A DNA stretch of 64,000 nucleotides from Actinomadura rudentiformis (GCF_008923185.1 NZ_WBMT01000010.1:124001-188000), one strand, 5' to 3'; positions 8,111 to 16,682 are shown, counted from the first letter of the stretch. The notes: a model not told the origin generated them from the letters alone. Translations and numbers: made by a program.

Positions 8111-9292
8111 CTACGACTCCGCCAGCAGGCGGCGGCCGATGATCATCTTTTGGATGTCGGCCGTGCCCTCGCCGATCAGCAACATCGGCGCCTCGCGGTA
8201 GAGCCGTTCGATCTCGAACTCCTTGGAGTAGGCGTAGCCGCCGTGGATGCGGAACGAGTCCTCGACGACCTCCTTGCAGTACTCGCTCGCCAGGTACTTG
8301 GCCATCCCGGCCTCGAGGTCGTTGCGCTCGCCCGAGTCCTTGCGCCGGGCCGCCATGACCATCATCTGGTGCGCGGCCTCGACCTTGGTGGCCATCTCGG
8401 CGATGCGGAACATGACCGCCTGGTGTTCGGCGATCGGCTTTCCGAACGTCTCGCGTTCCTTGGCGTAGGCCAGGGCCAGCTCGTAAGCGCGCCGTGCCAC
8501 GCCGCAACCGCGCGCCGCCACGTTGACGCGGCCGACCTCGACGCCGTCCATCATCTGGTAGAAGCCGCGGCCCGGCTCGCCGCCGAGAATCTTCCCCGCA
8601 GGAACGCGGTACTCGTCGAAGAGCAGCTCGGTGGTGTCGACGCCCTTGTACCCCATCTTCTCGATCTTGCCGGGAACGGTCAGGCCGGGCGCGACCTCGC
8701 CGAAGCCGGGCTCCTTGTCGACGAGGAAGGTCGTCATGCCCCGGTGGCCCGCCGCCGGGTCGGTCTTGACGAGGGTGGCGACCAGGTTGGCCGTGGCGCC
8801 GTTCGTCAGCCACATCTTCTGACCGGTGATCGAGTATTCGCCCGGACCGGCCGGCACCGCGCGGGTCTGGATGGCCGACACGTCCGAGCCGCAGCCGGGC
8901 TCCGACATCGAGAACGCGCCGCGGATCTCGCCGGTGGCCATCCGCGGCAGGTAGAAGGCCTTCTGCTCGGGAGTGCCGTGATGGCTGATCATCCAGGCCA
9001 CGATGAAGTGCGTGTTGACGATGCCCGACACGCTCATCCAGCCGCGTGCCAGTTCCTCCACCACCAGGGCGTACGTCAGCAGCGACTCGCCGAGCCCGCC
9101 GTACTCCTCGTCGATCATGAGGCCGAAGAGCCCGAGCGCCCGCATCCCGTCCACGATGGCCTGCGGGTAGGCGTCGGCGTGCTCCAGCTCGGTCGCGACC
9201 GGGAGGATCTCCTTGTCCACGAACGCGCGGACGGTCGCCAGGATCTCGTGTTGCTCGTCGGTCAGCCCGTATGTCTGCTGCAATCTGCCCAC
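8111..9292 (-). CDS. Acyl-CoA dehydrogenase
   Basis: A 393-aa flavoprotein with all three family regions: an N-terminal helical part (YGLTDEQHEILATVRAF), the FAD/substrate barrel with FSMSEPGCGSDVSAIQT and KMWLTNGATA, and a C-terminal bundle ending GEGTADIQKMIIGRRL, where the Glu before GT is the usual catalytic base. It introduces an alpha-beta double bond into an acyl-CoA and passes electrons to ETF. The GTG at 9292 was chosen because homologous proteins begin here; an ATG at 9385 would add 31 unusual residues read through the promoter region. Directly coupled to the CoA-transferase. Confidence 0.9.
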   Translation of the reverse strand: MGRLQQTYGLTDEQHEILATVRAFVDKEILPVATELEHADAYPQAIVDGMRALGLFGLMIDEEYGGLGESLLTYALVVEELARGWMSVSGIVNTHFIVAWMISHHGTPEQKAFYLPRMATGEIRGAFSMSEPGCGSDVSAIQTRAVPAGPGEYSITGQKMWLTNGATANLVATLVKTDPAAGHRGMTTFLVDKEPGFGEVAPGLTVPGKIEKMGYKGVDTTELLFDEYRVPAGKILGGEPGRGFYQMMDGVEVGRVNVAARGCGVARRAYELALAYAKERETFGKPIAEHQAVMFRIAEMATKVEAAHQMMVMAARRKDSGERNDLEAGMAKYLASEYCKEVVEDSFRIHGGYAYSKEFEIERLYREAPMLLIGEGTADIQKMIIGRRLLAES

Positions 9293-9301
9293 GGTCCCCC
9301 A

Positions 9302-9335
9302 CAGTATTAGAACCACATTCTGGAAAGGGAGTCCG
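9302..9335 (-). promoter_or_regulatory. Candidate promoter/operator of the acyl-CoA dehydrogenase gene
   Basis: On the minus strand a TAATAC -10-like element (9304-9309) lies about 12 nt before the GTG start. It is overlapped by an inverted repeat AGAA-N5-TTCT (9309-9321), a form often bound by TetR regulators of acyl-CoA metabolism. The very short leader suggests a leaderless or nearly leaderless transcript. Confidence 0.35.
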
Positions 9336-9344
9336 GGCCGGTGT

Positions 9345-11165
9345 TCAGGCCGAACGGGAGCCCGACCGTGAATCCGCGGATGCATCTGAACGTTCGGCGC
9401 CGACGGTGACCGGCGGCGATCCCGGCACGCTGAGGGCCGCCACGAGCTCCCGGTAGAGCTCGTCGGCCGCCAGCAGCTCGGCGTGCCGTCCCTGGGCGCG
9501 GATGCGCCCCGCCTCCATCACCAGGATGGTGTCGGCGTCGACCACCGTGGACAGCCGGTGGGCGATGGTCACCACCGCGCCCTCGGCGGCACGGCTGCGG
9601 ATGCAGTCGTGGATGGCCGCCTCGGTGAGCCCGTCGAGCTGCGCCGTGGCCTCGTCCAGGAGCAGCAGGTCGGGGGTGCGGAGCAGGGCCCGCGCGAGCG
9701 CGATGCGCTGGCGTTCGCCGCCGGACACCGAGGTGGACGACAGCGGCGTGTCCAGGCCGGCTTCGAGGGAGTCGATCCGGTCGGCCAGCCGGACGTCGCG
9801 GAGCACCCTGTCCAGCTCCTCAGCGGTCGCATCCGGATGGGAGAACAGCAGGTTGTCGCGGATCGTGCCCGGGACGATCGGGGTGTCCTGCTCCACGTAC
9901 GCCAGCCGCTCGCGCAACTTTTCGTGCCCGTGGTGGCTGTACGGCACGCCGTCCAGGAGCATCTCGCCCTCCTGCGGTTCGAGGAAACGCAGGAACAGGG
10001 AGAAGAGAGTCGTCTTTCCGGCTCCGGAAGGCCCGACGATGGCGGTGTGACCCCGGCGCGGAATGGCGAGGTCCAGCTTGCGCACCACCGGATCGAGGTC
10101 AGGACCGTAGGTGGCCGTGACGCCGCGCATCTCCAGCAGGGGGCCGCCGCCGTCCACGACGCGGGCGCGGGCGGGCACCGCCGGTGCGTCGACCTCCGAC
10201 TCCAGCGCGTCCACCTCGCGGATCCGCTGCGCGGCGGCCATGCCCGACTGAAGCGTGGTGAGGTTCTGGCTGAGCTCGGTGATCGGGTCGATCAGGCCGA
10301 ACGCGTACAGCAGGAACGCGATCAGGCCGGACACCTCCAGACCGCCCTGGTCCACCCGCCACGCACCGACGCCCAGGATCAGGATGATCGCGAGCTGGAG
10401 TCCGGTCCAGGCGATCGTCCACGCCGTCGCCTCGCGCCGGACGGCCCGTACGCCGTGCACGGCCGAGGCACGGGCGTCGGTCAGGAGCCGCTCACTCTGG
10501 CGCTCCTCGGCGCGGCTGACCTTCACCGTCCGGATGGCCCGCAGCGTGCCCTCCAGGACACCGCCGAGGCGCCCGATGTGCTCCTGGACCCGTTCCTGCG
10601 CCTTGGCGATCGACGGCATCAGCAGGGCGAACAGCACGATGACCACGGCGAGCGCCGCGATCGTGGTGCCAAGGAGCACCAGGTCGAGCACGCCCATGAG
10701 GATCAGGGTGCCGGCGAGCATGACGGCCCCGTTGATCAGCCCGATCACGCTGGAGGACGCGGCCTCCCTCAGCAGCACCGTGTCGGAGGTGACCCGGGTG
10801 ACCAGCTCCCCCACCGGCCGGGCGGTGATCGCGGGCACCGTCGCGCGCAGGAACCGCCGGACGAGCGACTCGCGCGCGTCCAGCACCACCCGTTCACCCA
10901 GTGCACCGAGGAGCGTCCACTGCCAGAACGCGACGCCCGCGCCGAGGACCATCAGCACCAGCAGCGCGGCGATCGGGCCGCTCAGGGAGCGGTCCTCGCC
11001 CAGCGAGTCCAGCACCCATTTGGTCACCATCGGCATCGCCAGCCCGAGCGCCGACCCGGCCAGCGCGAGAACGAGGGCGAGGGCCAGCTTGGCCGTGTGG
11101 GGACGGGCGAACGACCACAGGATCCGCAGTCTCGGGAAACGTCTCGAGTCGAGTGGAACAGTCAT
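9345..11165 (-). CDS. ABC exporter, fused membrane and ATPase domains
   Basis: About 606 aa: six transmembrane helices in the first 310 residues (FARPHTAKLALALVLALAG onward) and a nucleotide-binding domain with Walker A GPSGAGKTT near 376, signature SVSGGERQR near 477, Walker B LLLLDEATAQLD and a switch His in TIAHRLS. This half-transporter works as a homodimer exporting drugs, lipids or peptides. The ATG at 11165 is preferred to an upstream one at 11201 because the latter would place a strong palindrome (11175-11190) inside the coding region. It is divergent from a TetR gene, the usual arrangement for an inducible efflux pump. Confidence 0.93.
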   Translation of the reverse strand: MTVPLDSRRFPRLRILWSFARPHTAKLALALVLALAGSALGLAMPMVTKWVLDSLGEDRSLSGPIAALLVLMVLGAGVAFWQWTLLGALGERVVLDARESLVRRFLRATVPAITARPVGELVTRVTSDTVLLREAASSSVIGLINGAVMLAGTLILMGVLDLVLLGTTIAALAVVIVLFALLMPSIAKAQERVQEHIGRLGGVLEGTLRAIRTVKVSRAEERQSERLLTDARASAVHGVRAVRREATAWTIAWTGLQLAIILILGVGAWRVDQGGLEVSGLIAFLLYAFGLIDPITELSQNLTTLQSGMAAAQRIREVDALESEVDAPAVPARARVVDGGGPLLEMRGVTATYGPDLDPVVRKLDLAIPRRGHTAIVGPSGAGKTTLFSLFLRFLEPQEGEMLLDGVPYSHHGHEKLRERLAYVEQDTPIVPGTIRDNLLFSHPDATAEELDRVLRDVRLADRIDSLEAGLDTPLSSTSVSGGERQRIALARALLRTPDLLLLDEATAQLDGLTEAAIHDCIRSRAAEGAVVTIAHRLSTVVDADTILVMEAGRIRAQGRHAELLAADELYRELVAALSVPGSPPVTVGAERSDASADSRSGSRSA

Positions 11166-11174
11166 TTCACCAAT

Positions 11175-11190
11175 GGAACACTGGTGTTCC
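11175..11190. promoter_or_regulatory. Palindrome GGAACAC-TG-GTGTTCC, probable TetR operator
   Basis: A perfect 7-bp inverted repeat with a 2-bp centre lies in the 73-bp gap between the divergent ABC exporter and TetR genes, 9 nt from the exporter start. Position and symmetry fit a TetR operator controlling both genes. That the neighbouring TetR binds it is inferred. Confidence 0.6.
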
Positions 11191-11238
11191 GTTCTAGTCA
11201 AATGTGTTTTACTTTGGAGGAGGCGGTACCATCACTGC

Positions 11239-11796
11239 ATGACAGCGGAGACCAAGACCCGGGTGCGGACCCGCCGCGCCATCCTGGACGCGGCCGTCTC
11301 GGTCCTCGCCAAGAACCCCGCCGCCTCCCTCGCCGACGTGGCGGCCGAGGCGGCGGTGGGACGCACGACCATCCACCGTTACTTCCCGGAGCGTTCCGAC
11401 CTGCTGACCGCCATCGGGGCGGACGTGCTCGACAAGATCGCCGCCGCCACCGACCGGTCCCGCCCGGCCGAGGGTCCGTCACTGGAGGCGGTGGCGCGGC
11501 TCTGCTCGGAGTTCTTCGATCTCGGCGAGAACCTCACCCTCATCTTCAACGTGCCGGAGTTCTGGGACTGGGAGGGCTGGGAGCAGGAGACCGCAGCCGA
11601 CCGGGCCATGCTCGATCTCATCAGGCGCGGCCAGGCCGAGGGCGACATCGACCGTGAGATGGACGCGGTGTGGATCCAGCACCTGATCTGGTGCATGCTC
11701 TACACGGCCTGGTCGCACACGCACACCAACGGCGTGTCCAAGCACGAGTCCCTGACCCTGTGCCTGCGAAGCCTCAAAAAGGCGATCGCCGCCTGA
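11239..11796 (+). CDS. TetR-family regulator
   Basis: A 185-aa repressor with an N-terminal TetR DNA-binding domain: RTRRAILDAAVSVLAKNP, then LADVAAEAAVGRTTIHRYFPERSDLL, where TTIHRYFP is the recognition helix and following turn. The C-terminal domain is acidic with several Trp residues (FWDWEGWEQE) likely lining a ligand pocket. It is divergent from the ABC exporter with a palindrome between, so it probably represses that exporter until a ligand is present. The ATG at 11239 was chosen because the family domain starts a few residues later. It converges on the PLP enzyme gene. Confidence 0.92.
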   Translation: MTAETKTRVRTRRAILDAAVSVLAKNPAASLADVAAEAAVGRTTIHRYFPERSDLLTAIGADVLDKIAAATDRSRPAEGPSLEAVARLCSEFFDLGENLTLIFNVPEFWDWEGWEQETAADRAMLDLIRRGQAEGDIDREMDAVWIQHLIWCMLYTAWSHTHTNGVSKHESLTLCLRSLKKAIAA

Positions 11797-11818
11797 GCCG
11801 GGATCGTCGAGGGCGGCG

Positions 11819-13300
11819 CTATTCCGGAAGGTGCGGTGAGTAGAGGACCGCGAGGAAGCGGACGAGCAGCGCCTCGCGGGTGGCGGGCGGCAAGGCGTCG
11901 AGGATCGTGTTGACCACCGCCATCTCCGGGTCGCCGGCGCCGCCGAGATCGACGCCCACCGACGCGAGCAGGCCGGCGAAGCCGGCGTCGTCGATCGCGT
12001 CGAGGTCGAGCCCCGCCAGGGCGTCCACCAGCTCGGCGGGCACGTCGGGCGGCCCGGACGCGCGGGCGGCCACGGCTGATTCGCGCAGCACCGACAGCAG
12101 GTCACCGGCTCGGGTGCCGCTCACGCCGGTCAGGGTCATGTGCAGGTTGGCAGGGCTGTCGCCGGACGAGAGCTGCACCTGGAAGAACCAGCCGCGCAGG
12201 CGCGCCTCGTCGGCGAGAGTGAAGACGCACAAGCCCGGGTCGTCGGAGGCGATCGCGACCAGAGGGGCGTCCGGCTCGCCGAGGACGCGCAGCCCGGGGA
12301 TCTCCGCGACACCCGCCACGAGCTGCTCGGTCGCGCGCATGGCGTCGGCCGCCAGGGCGCGGTAGCCCTCCGCACCCAGCGCCTGGAACGTCGCCCACGC
12401 CGCGCCGAGCGGACCGGCGCTGCGGCTGCTCTGCACGGTCGTGTTGATCACCGGGTAGCCGGGCCATCCCGCCGAGGCGAAGTAGGCGCGCCGCCGCATC
12501 CCCTCGTCCGCGAACAGCACGACCGATGCGCCCTTCGGCGCGTACCCGTACTTGTGCAGATCACAGGAGATCGACGTCACGCCTGGGACGGACAGGTCGA
12601 AGGGCGGCACGTCCTGCCCGTTCTCCCGCAGCCACGGCAGCACCCACCCGCCCACGCACGCGTCCACATGGCACGGCACGCCCGCGTCGGCCGCCAGAGC
12701 GGCGAGGTCGGCCACCGGGTCGATGACGCCGTGCGGGTAGGAGGGAGCCGAGGCCACGACGAGGGCGGTACGCGGCGTCAGCGCGGCCGCGGTCGCCGCC
12801 GGGTCGGCCCGGAACGTCACCGGGTCGACCGGCACGGACACCAGCTCCATGCCGAGGTAGTGCACGGCCTTGGCGAACGCGGGATGCGCGGTCGCCGGCG
12901 CCACGACCTCAAGCCGATCGGCCCGGGCCGGGCGGGCGTCGCGGGCGGCCTTGACCGCCAGCATGATCGACTCGGTGCCGCCGCTGGTGAAGATCCCCGG
13001 TGTGGCCGCGTCCCCGCCCAGCCGCTCGGCGACCGCGCCGACCAGCTGCCGTTCGAGCGCGACGATGCTCGGGAACGCCGTCGGGTCCAGGCAGTTGACC
13101 TCCAGCATCTCCAGGTGTGCGCGGGCCGCCGCGTCGTGCACCTCGGCGCGGCCGGTGTCGTAGACGTAGGCCGTGACGTTGCCGCCGCGCACGGGCAGGT
13201 CACGGTCCCGGAGCCGGGCGAGCTCGCCGAGCAGCTCCGTGGCGGAACGCCCGGTCTGAGGCAGCCCTGCCGCACGGGCGGGGTTCTCAAGCGGCGACAT
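11819..13300 (-). CDS. PLP-dependent lyase/decarboxylase (sphingosine-phosphate-lyase-like)
   Basis: A 493-aa fold-type I PLP enzyme. The cofactor Lys is in DLHKYGYAPKGASVV and the Asp that binds the pyridine nitrogen is in CHVDACVGGW. YGYAPKG is the characteristic form in sphingosine-1-phosphate lyases and related group II decarboxylases, and the early segment GNVTAYVYDTG also matches that branch. It probably cleaves or decarboxylates an amino-group substrate. The ATG at 13300 overlaps the end of the GPH carrier gene by 14 nt, making a TetR-carrier-lyase operon. Bacterial homologues are poorly characterised, so the substrate is open. Confidence 0.85.
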   Translation of the reverse strand: MSPLENPARAAGLPQTGRSATELLGELARLRDRDLPVRGGNVTAYVYDTGRAEVHDAAARAHLEMLEVNCLDPTAFPSIVALERQLVGAVAERLGGDAATPGIFTSGGTESIMLAVKAARDARPARADRLEVVAPATAHPAFAKAVHYLGMELVSVPVDPVTFRADPAATAAALTPRTALVVASAPSYPHGVIDPVADLAALAADAGVPCHVDACVGGWVLPWLRENGQDVPPFDLSVPGVTSISCDLHKYGYAPKGASVVLFADEGMRRRAYFASAGWPGYPVINTTVQSSRSAGPLGAAWATFQALGAEGYRALAADAMRATEQLVAGVAEIPGLRVLGEPDAPLVAIASDDPGLCVFTLADEARLRGWFFQVQLSSGDSPANLHMTLTGVSGTRAGDLLSVLRESAVAARASGPPDVPAELVDALAGLDLDAIDDAGFAGLLASVGVDLGGAGDPEMAVVNTILDALPPATREALLVRFLAVLYSPHLPE

Positions 13301-14678
13301 GTTCTCCCTTTCCGGAACGATGCGCGGCAGCGAGCCGCCGGTAGACGAGCAGCAGCGGGACGCTGGCCGCGAGCAGTGCCGCCGGAACGAACGTGAACCC
13401 CGCTGACAGGCCGGTCAGCGCCGACTCCGGCTGGCTCACGGGCTCGTCGAAGTCGGCGGACCGGAACGACGTCACGGCCAGGATCACGGCGAAGACGCCG
13501 GGCCCCAGAGCGAGCGCGCCGGTCTCGGCGGCGGTCCACAGGCCGGTGAACGCCCCGGACTGCGCATGTCCGGTGCGTTCGGCGTCGGCGTGCACGGTCT
13601 CCGGCAACAACGACAACGGCAGCAGCTGTGTCGCGGCGTAGCAGAGGCCGATCACGGCGGTGAGCACCAGCACGGCCACGGTCGAGCCCGCGACGATGGC
13701 GGGATACAGCGCGGCGGCCGCGATCGCGAAGGCCACGACCGAGGCGACGTAGCAGCGCACGGTGCCGAAACGCCGGGCCAGCGTCCGCCAGAGCGGAACG
13801 GCGACCGCGCTTGGAGCGACCATGCAGACGAACATCGTCGAGGTCAGCCCGTAGTCGTCCAGCCTGTAGGTGGCCACGTACGGCGCGCCTGCGAGCATGA
13901 CCGCGACCGCGAGGGACTGAGCGACGAACGCACCGAGCAGCGCGAAGAACGGGCGGTTGCCCCGGGCCGTGCGCAGCGCCGCGGCCAGCCCGAGCGGGCG
14001 CGGCCCGGGCCGCGCCCGGATCCATCGGGTGGCCAGGACGCTCGCGACCATCGCGGCGCCGAGCAGGGCCCCGATCACCACGCCCATCACCGCGTAGCCG
14101 CCGCGGCCGTCACCGGCGACGTCCACCAGCACCGGTGCCAGGCCGCCCGCAAGCAGGATCCCGAGCGTCAGGCAGACCACCCGCCAGGCCATGGCCCGCC
14201 CCCGCTGGTCAGGTTCGGGCGAGATCTCGGCGGGCAACGCCACGTACGGCACCTGGAAGCAGGCGAACGCACTCGCCGCCAAAAGGAACGCCAGCCCGGC
14301 CCAGGCAGCGGCCACACTGGGCGAGTCACCCGGAACCGCGAACATGGCGGCGAACAGCACCGGCAAGGCCAAGGCGCCCACCAGTAGCAGCCGGGTCCGG
14401 TGTCCCGTCCGGACGGCCTCCCTGTCGCTCGCCGCCCCGACCACCGGGTTGAGCACCACGTCCCACGCCTTTGGCAGCACGAGCACCACAGCTGCGACTG
14501 CGGCGGAAACGCCGAGGACGTCGGTCAGGTAGTAGAGCAGGAGCAGACCGGGCACGGCCGAGAAGATCCCGGTCCCGACGGAGCCGATCCCGTAGCCGAG
14601 CAACCGCCCGCGGCTGAGAGGGCTCGTCACTTCGCTGCTGAGCGGGCTCGTCGCTCCGCTGCTGTGCGGGCTTGTCAC
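13287..14678 (-). CDS. GPH/MelB-family MFS carrier with repeat-bearing N-terminus
   Basis: About 463 aa with twelve predicted membrane segments. The opening LLGYGIGSVGTGIF and DVVLNPVVGAASDR are the signature of the glycoside-pentoside-hexuronide cation symporter family. The GTG at 14678 overlaps the TetR stop as GTGA, so it is probably translationally coupled. The first 24 codons are three imperfect 24-bp repeats reading VTSPHSSG, ATSPLSSE, VTSPLSRG, an extension not expected in this family; the third repeat offers another GTG at 14630 directly before the conserved LLGYG. It overlaps the downstream PLP lyase, so it may import that enzyme's substrate or export its product. Confidence 0.85.
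   Translation of the reverse strand: MTSPHSSGATSPLSSEVTSPLSRGRLLGYGIGSVGTGIFSAVPGLLLLYYLTDVLGVSAAVAAVVLVLPKAWDVVLNPVVGAASDREAVRTGHRTRLLLVGALALPVLFAAMFAVPGDSPSVAAAWAGLAFLLAASAFACFQVPYVALPAEISPEPDQRGRAMAWRVVCLTLGILLAGGLAPVLVDVAGDGRGGYAVMGVVIGALLGAAMVASVLATRWIRARPGPRPLGLAAALRTARGNRPFFALLGAFVAQSLAVAVMLAGAPYVATYRLDDYGLTSTMFVCMVAPSAVAVPLWRTLARRFGTVRCYVASVVAFAIAAAALYPAIVAGSTVAVLVLTAVIGLCYAATQLLPLSLLPETVHADAERTGHAQSGAFTGLWTAAETGALALGPGVFAVILAVTSFRSADFDEPVSQPESALTGLSAGFTFVPAALLAASVPLLLVYRRLAAAHRSGKGEHVAA
14607..14678. repeat. Three 24-bp tandem repeats at the carrier gene start
   Basis: Units 14655-14678, 14631-14654 and 14607-14630 are about 80 percent alike. On the coding strand each begins GTGAC or GCGAC and encodes a (V/A)TSPxSxx octapeptide. 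Units one and three carry GTG in frame, so copy-number change would shift start choice without breaking the frame. Confidence 0.9.
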
Positions 14679-15277
14679 TCCGCGACCTCGGGCAGGCCGA
14701 GCATGTACCCGACGAGACGGTGCAGGTGCGCGCGGAACCGCGTCAGCTGGCGAGGGTCGCCCACGCCGACGCGCCGCCCGTCCGCGTCCAGCACGCCGCC
14801 GCGCCCGAAGCCGTGCGTGCACCAGATGACCGTCATCAGGGCGTATTCGAGGTCGGCGTCCTCGCTGACGGCAGGCCTCACCATCTCGGCGACCATGGTG
14901 AGCATGGGCCGGACGTAGAGGTTCTCCAGGTGGGCGACGTCGGCCGCGTCCGACAGCCACCGGTGCATCCAGAGCGCAGGCACCTCGGGATGCTCAACGC
15001 AGAAATCGAGATAGCCGTCCACGAGCCTGCGCACACCTGCGGCGTCCGGGGTGAACTCCGCGAGGACGCTCTCCAGGGCGGCGCGTTCGGTCCGGTGGGC
15101 CCGTTCCATGACGGCCAGGTACAGGTCGCGCTTGCCGCCCACGTGGTAGGCGACCGTGGCGATGTTGAGCCCGGCGGCCTCGGCGATCATGCGGGTCGAG
15201 GTCCCGTCATAGCCGAGTTCGGCGAACAAGCGGGTGGCAACGTCCAGCACCCGTTCCGCACCGGAATCGCTCGTCAT
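14675..15277 (-). CDS. TetR-family regulator of the carrier/lyase operon
   Basis: A 200-aa repressor: the helix-turn-helix is RVLDVATRLFAELGYDGTSTRMIAEAAGLN then VAYHVGGKRDLY, a clear TetR DNA-binding domain. The longer C-terminal ligand domain has no recognised motif. It is the first gene of a minus-strand operon and its stop overlaps the carrier start by 4 nt, so it probably autoregulates the operon. The ATG at 15277 was chosen by domain position; an earlier ATG at 15385 would code through the likely operator at 15310-15321. Confidence 0.9.
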   Translation of the reverse strand: MTSDSGAERVLDVATRLFAELGYDGTSTRMIAEAAGLNIATVAYHVGGKRDLYLAVMERAHRTERAALESVLAEFTPDAAGVRRLVDGYLDFCVEHPEVPALWMHRWLSDAADVAHLENLYVRPMLTMVAEMVRPAVSEDADLEYALMTVIWCTHGFGRGGVLDADGRRVGVGDPRQLTRFRAHLHRLVGYMLGLPEVAE

Positions 15278-15309
15278 GGCGGACACGCTAGGCAGGCCGA
15301 CCGTCCCCG

Positions 15310-15321
15310 TCAATCGTTTGA
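15310..15321. promoter_or_regulatory. Candidate TetR operator TCAA-N4-TTGA
   Basis: On the minus strand the sequence reads catcaaACGAttgacgg, 33 nt before the TetR ATG at 15277. It has short 4-bp arms but the right position for autoregulation by the adjacent TetR. Confidence 0.4.
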
Positions 15322-15397
15322 TGGAGAGAACGCCACGGCCACTCTGGGGCCCAGTGGCGTTCACAGATCCCATAACCTGCGGCAATGCGGCCCGTAA

Positions 15398-15411
15398 TCC
15401 TTACGTAAGGA
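15398..15411. promoter_or_regulatory. 14-bp perfect palindrome TCCTTACGTAAGGA
   Basis: A perfect palindrome upstream of the aquaporin/ferritin operon, 70 nt before the chosen GTG start. TTACGTAA-centred palindromes are typical dimeric-regulator sites. No regulator for it is encoded immediately next to the operon on the same strand; the divergent TetR at 14675-15277 is the nearest candidate. Confidence 0.5.
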
Positions 15412-15480
15412 ACAGCGGACTTCCATACCAGCGAATTCCGATCCATGATCAGGATCACGATGCTTGGTCTGGAGGCGAAC

Positions 15481-16119
15481 GTGCGAAGTTATGCTGCCGA
15501 GTTCATCGGTACGTTCTTTCTCGTTTTCACCATCGGCTGCACCGTTCTGGCAAAGGCGCCTCTCGCACCCTTGGCCATCGGAGCCGTGTTGATGGTGATG
15601 GTCTATGCGGGCGGGCATGTGTCCGGCGCTCATTTCAATCCCGCCGTGACTCTCGCGGTCATGCTGCGCGGCCGGATCGGTCTGCGGGACGCGGCCGTCT
15701 ACTGGGTCGTCCAGGTCGTGGCGGCGGTGCTCGCGGCGCTCGCGGCGGAATACGTAGTCGACCCTGCCCAGGTGGCGGCCCTGTCACCGTCGGGACGCGA
15801 CATCATGGTGGTCATACTGGCCGAGGTGCTCTTCACCTTCGCACTCGCGTACGTGGTCCTCAATGTCGCGACGAGCAAGGATCACCCGGACAACAGCTTC
15901 TATGGCCTGGCCATCGGATTCACCGTGGCGGCCGGGGCCTTCGCCGTCGGAGGGCTCTCCGGCGGGGTGTTCAACCCGGCGGTGGCGGTGGGCGCCGGGA
16001 CCATGGGCCTGATCGCCTGGTCGAAGATCTGGATCTGGCTGGTGGTCACCCTGGCCGGGGGCGCCGCCGCCGCAGGAGCCTTCCTCGTCCTCAACCCCGA
16101 GGACCGAGGACCGCAGTGA
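15481..16119 (+). CDS. MIP-family aquaporin / glycerol-type channel
   Basis: About 212 aa with six membrane helices and both pore motifs: HFNPAVTL in the first half and VFNPAVAV in the second. This is short, like compact bacterial aquaporins. It allows passive flow of water or small neutral solutes such as glycerol, H2O2 or metalloid hydroxides. The GTG at 15481 is preferred: GGAGG at 15471-15475 sits 5 nt before it and AEFIGTFFLVF follows; in-frame ATGs at 15445 and 15460 lack a comparable ribosome site. The stop overlaps the ferritin-like start by 4 nt (GTGA), so channel and ferritin are made together. Confidence 0.92.
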   Translation: MRSYAAEFIGTFFLVFTIGCTVLAKAPLAPLAIGAVLMVMVYAGGHVSGAHFNPAVTLAVMLRGRIGLRDAAVYWVVQVVAAVLAALAAEYVVDPAQVAALSPSGRDIMVVILAEVLFTFALAYVVLNVATSKDHPDNSFYGLAIGFTVAAGAFAVGGLSGGVFNPAVAVGAGTMGLIAWSKIWIWLVVTLAGGAAAAGAFLVLNPEDRGPQ

Positions 16120-16682
16120 AACGCCTGACCGCCCGCGAGATCGTCGAACGTGCGGGCCTGGACGCCGGCGATCTGGTCGGCAGGCTGACATCGGCGGCCG
16201 GGCAGGAATTCGCGACCTTCTATCACTACACGATAATGGAGGCTGCTTGTTCGACCGGCGCGGTGGACCAGCGACTGAGCGGCATTATCGCGGACATGCG
16301 GGCCGAGGAACGCAGGCATTTCGAGACACTGGTCGAACGGATTTATGAGCTGGACGGATATATGCCCGCGGACATCCATGTCCTCATGGATCTGGCCGGT
16401 CGCCCGGAGGCTCCGAATGTGGACGATGAAAGCGATCTGATCACAGCACTTCTGGACACCGAACGCCGCGCCGTCGACACCTACGCCGATCTTTGCGCCC
16501 TCACCGAGGGCAAGGACCACCGCACGTACCGCCTCGTGCTCGCCCTCCATGCCGAGGAGGGCGAGCACGAGGCCTGGGTGAGGGAGTTCCTCGGCGAGGA
16601 AGGACGAGCGCGGATCCATCGCGGCTTCCGAGGCCGGTCACCGCATGTCAGCCGTTACCGTTCGCCCGGATCGACCGAATGA
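16116..16682 (+). CDS. Ferritin-like (Dps-like) protein
   Basis: A 188-aa four-helix-bundle protein with paired di-iron motifs: a Glu in QEFATFYHY (about 31), E65xxH68 in EERRHFE, E116 in TERRAV and E148xxH151 in EEGEHEAW. This spacing fits ferritin-like Dps-like proteins, which oxidise Fe(II) with O2 or H2O2 and store it as ferric mineral, limiting Fenton damage. It is translationally coupled to the aquaporin, suggesting a joint role in peroxide or iron stress. The C-terminal tail (RGFRGRSPHVSRYRS) is basic, as in DNA-binding Dps tails. Confidence 0.8.
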   Translation: MKRLTAREIVERAGLDAGDLVGRLTSAAGQEFATFYHYTIMEAACSTGAVDQRLSGIIADMRAEERRHFETLVERIYELDGYMPADIHVLMDLAGRPEAPNVDDESDLITALLDTERRAVDTYADLCALTEGKDHRTYRLVLALHAEEGEHEAWVREFLGEEGRARIHRGFRGRSPHVSRYRSPGSTE

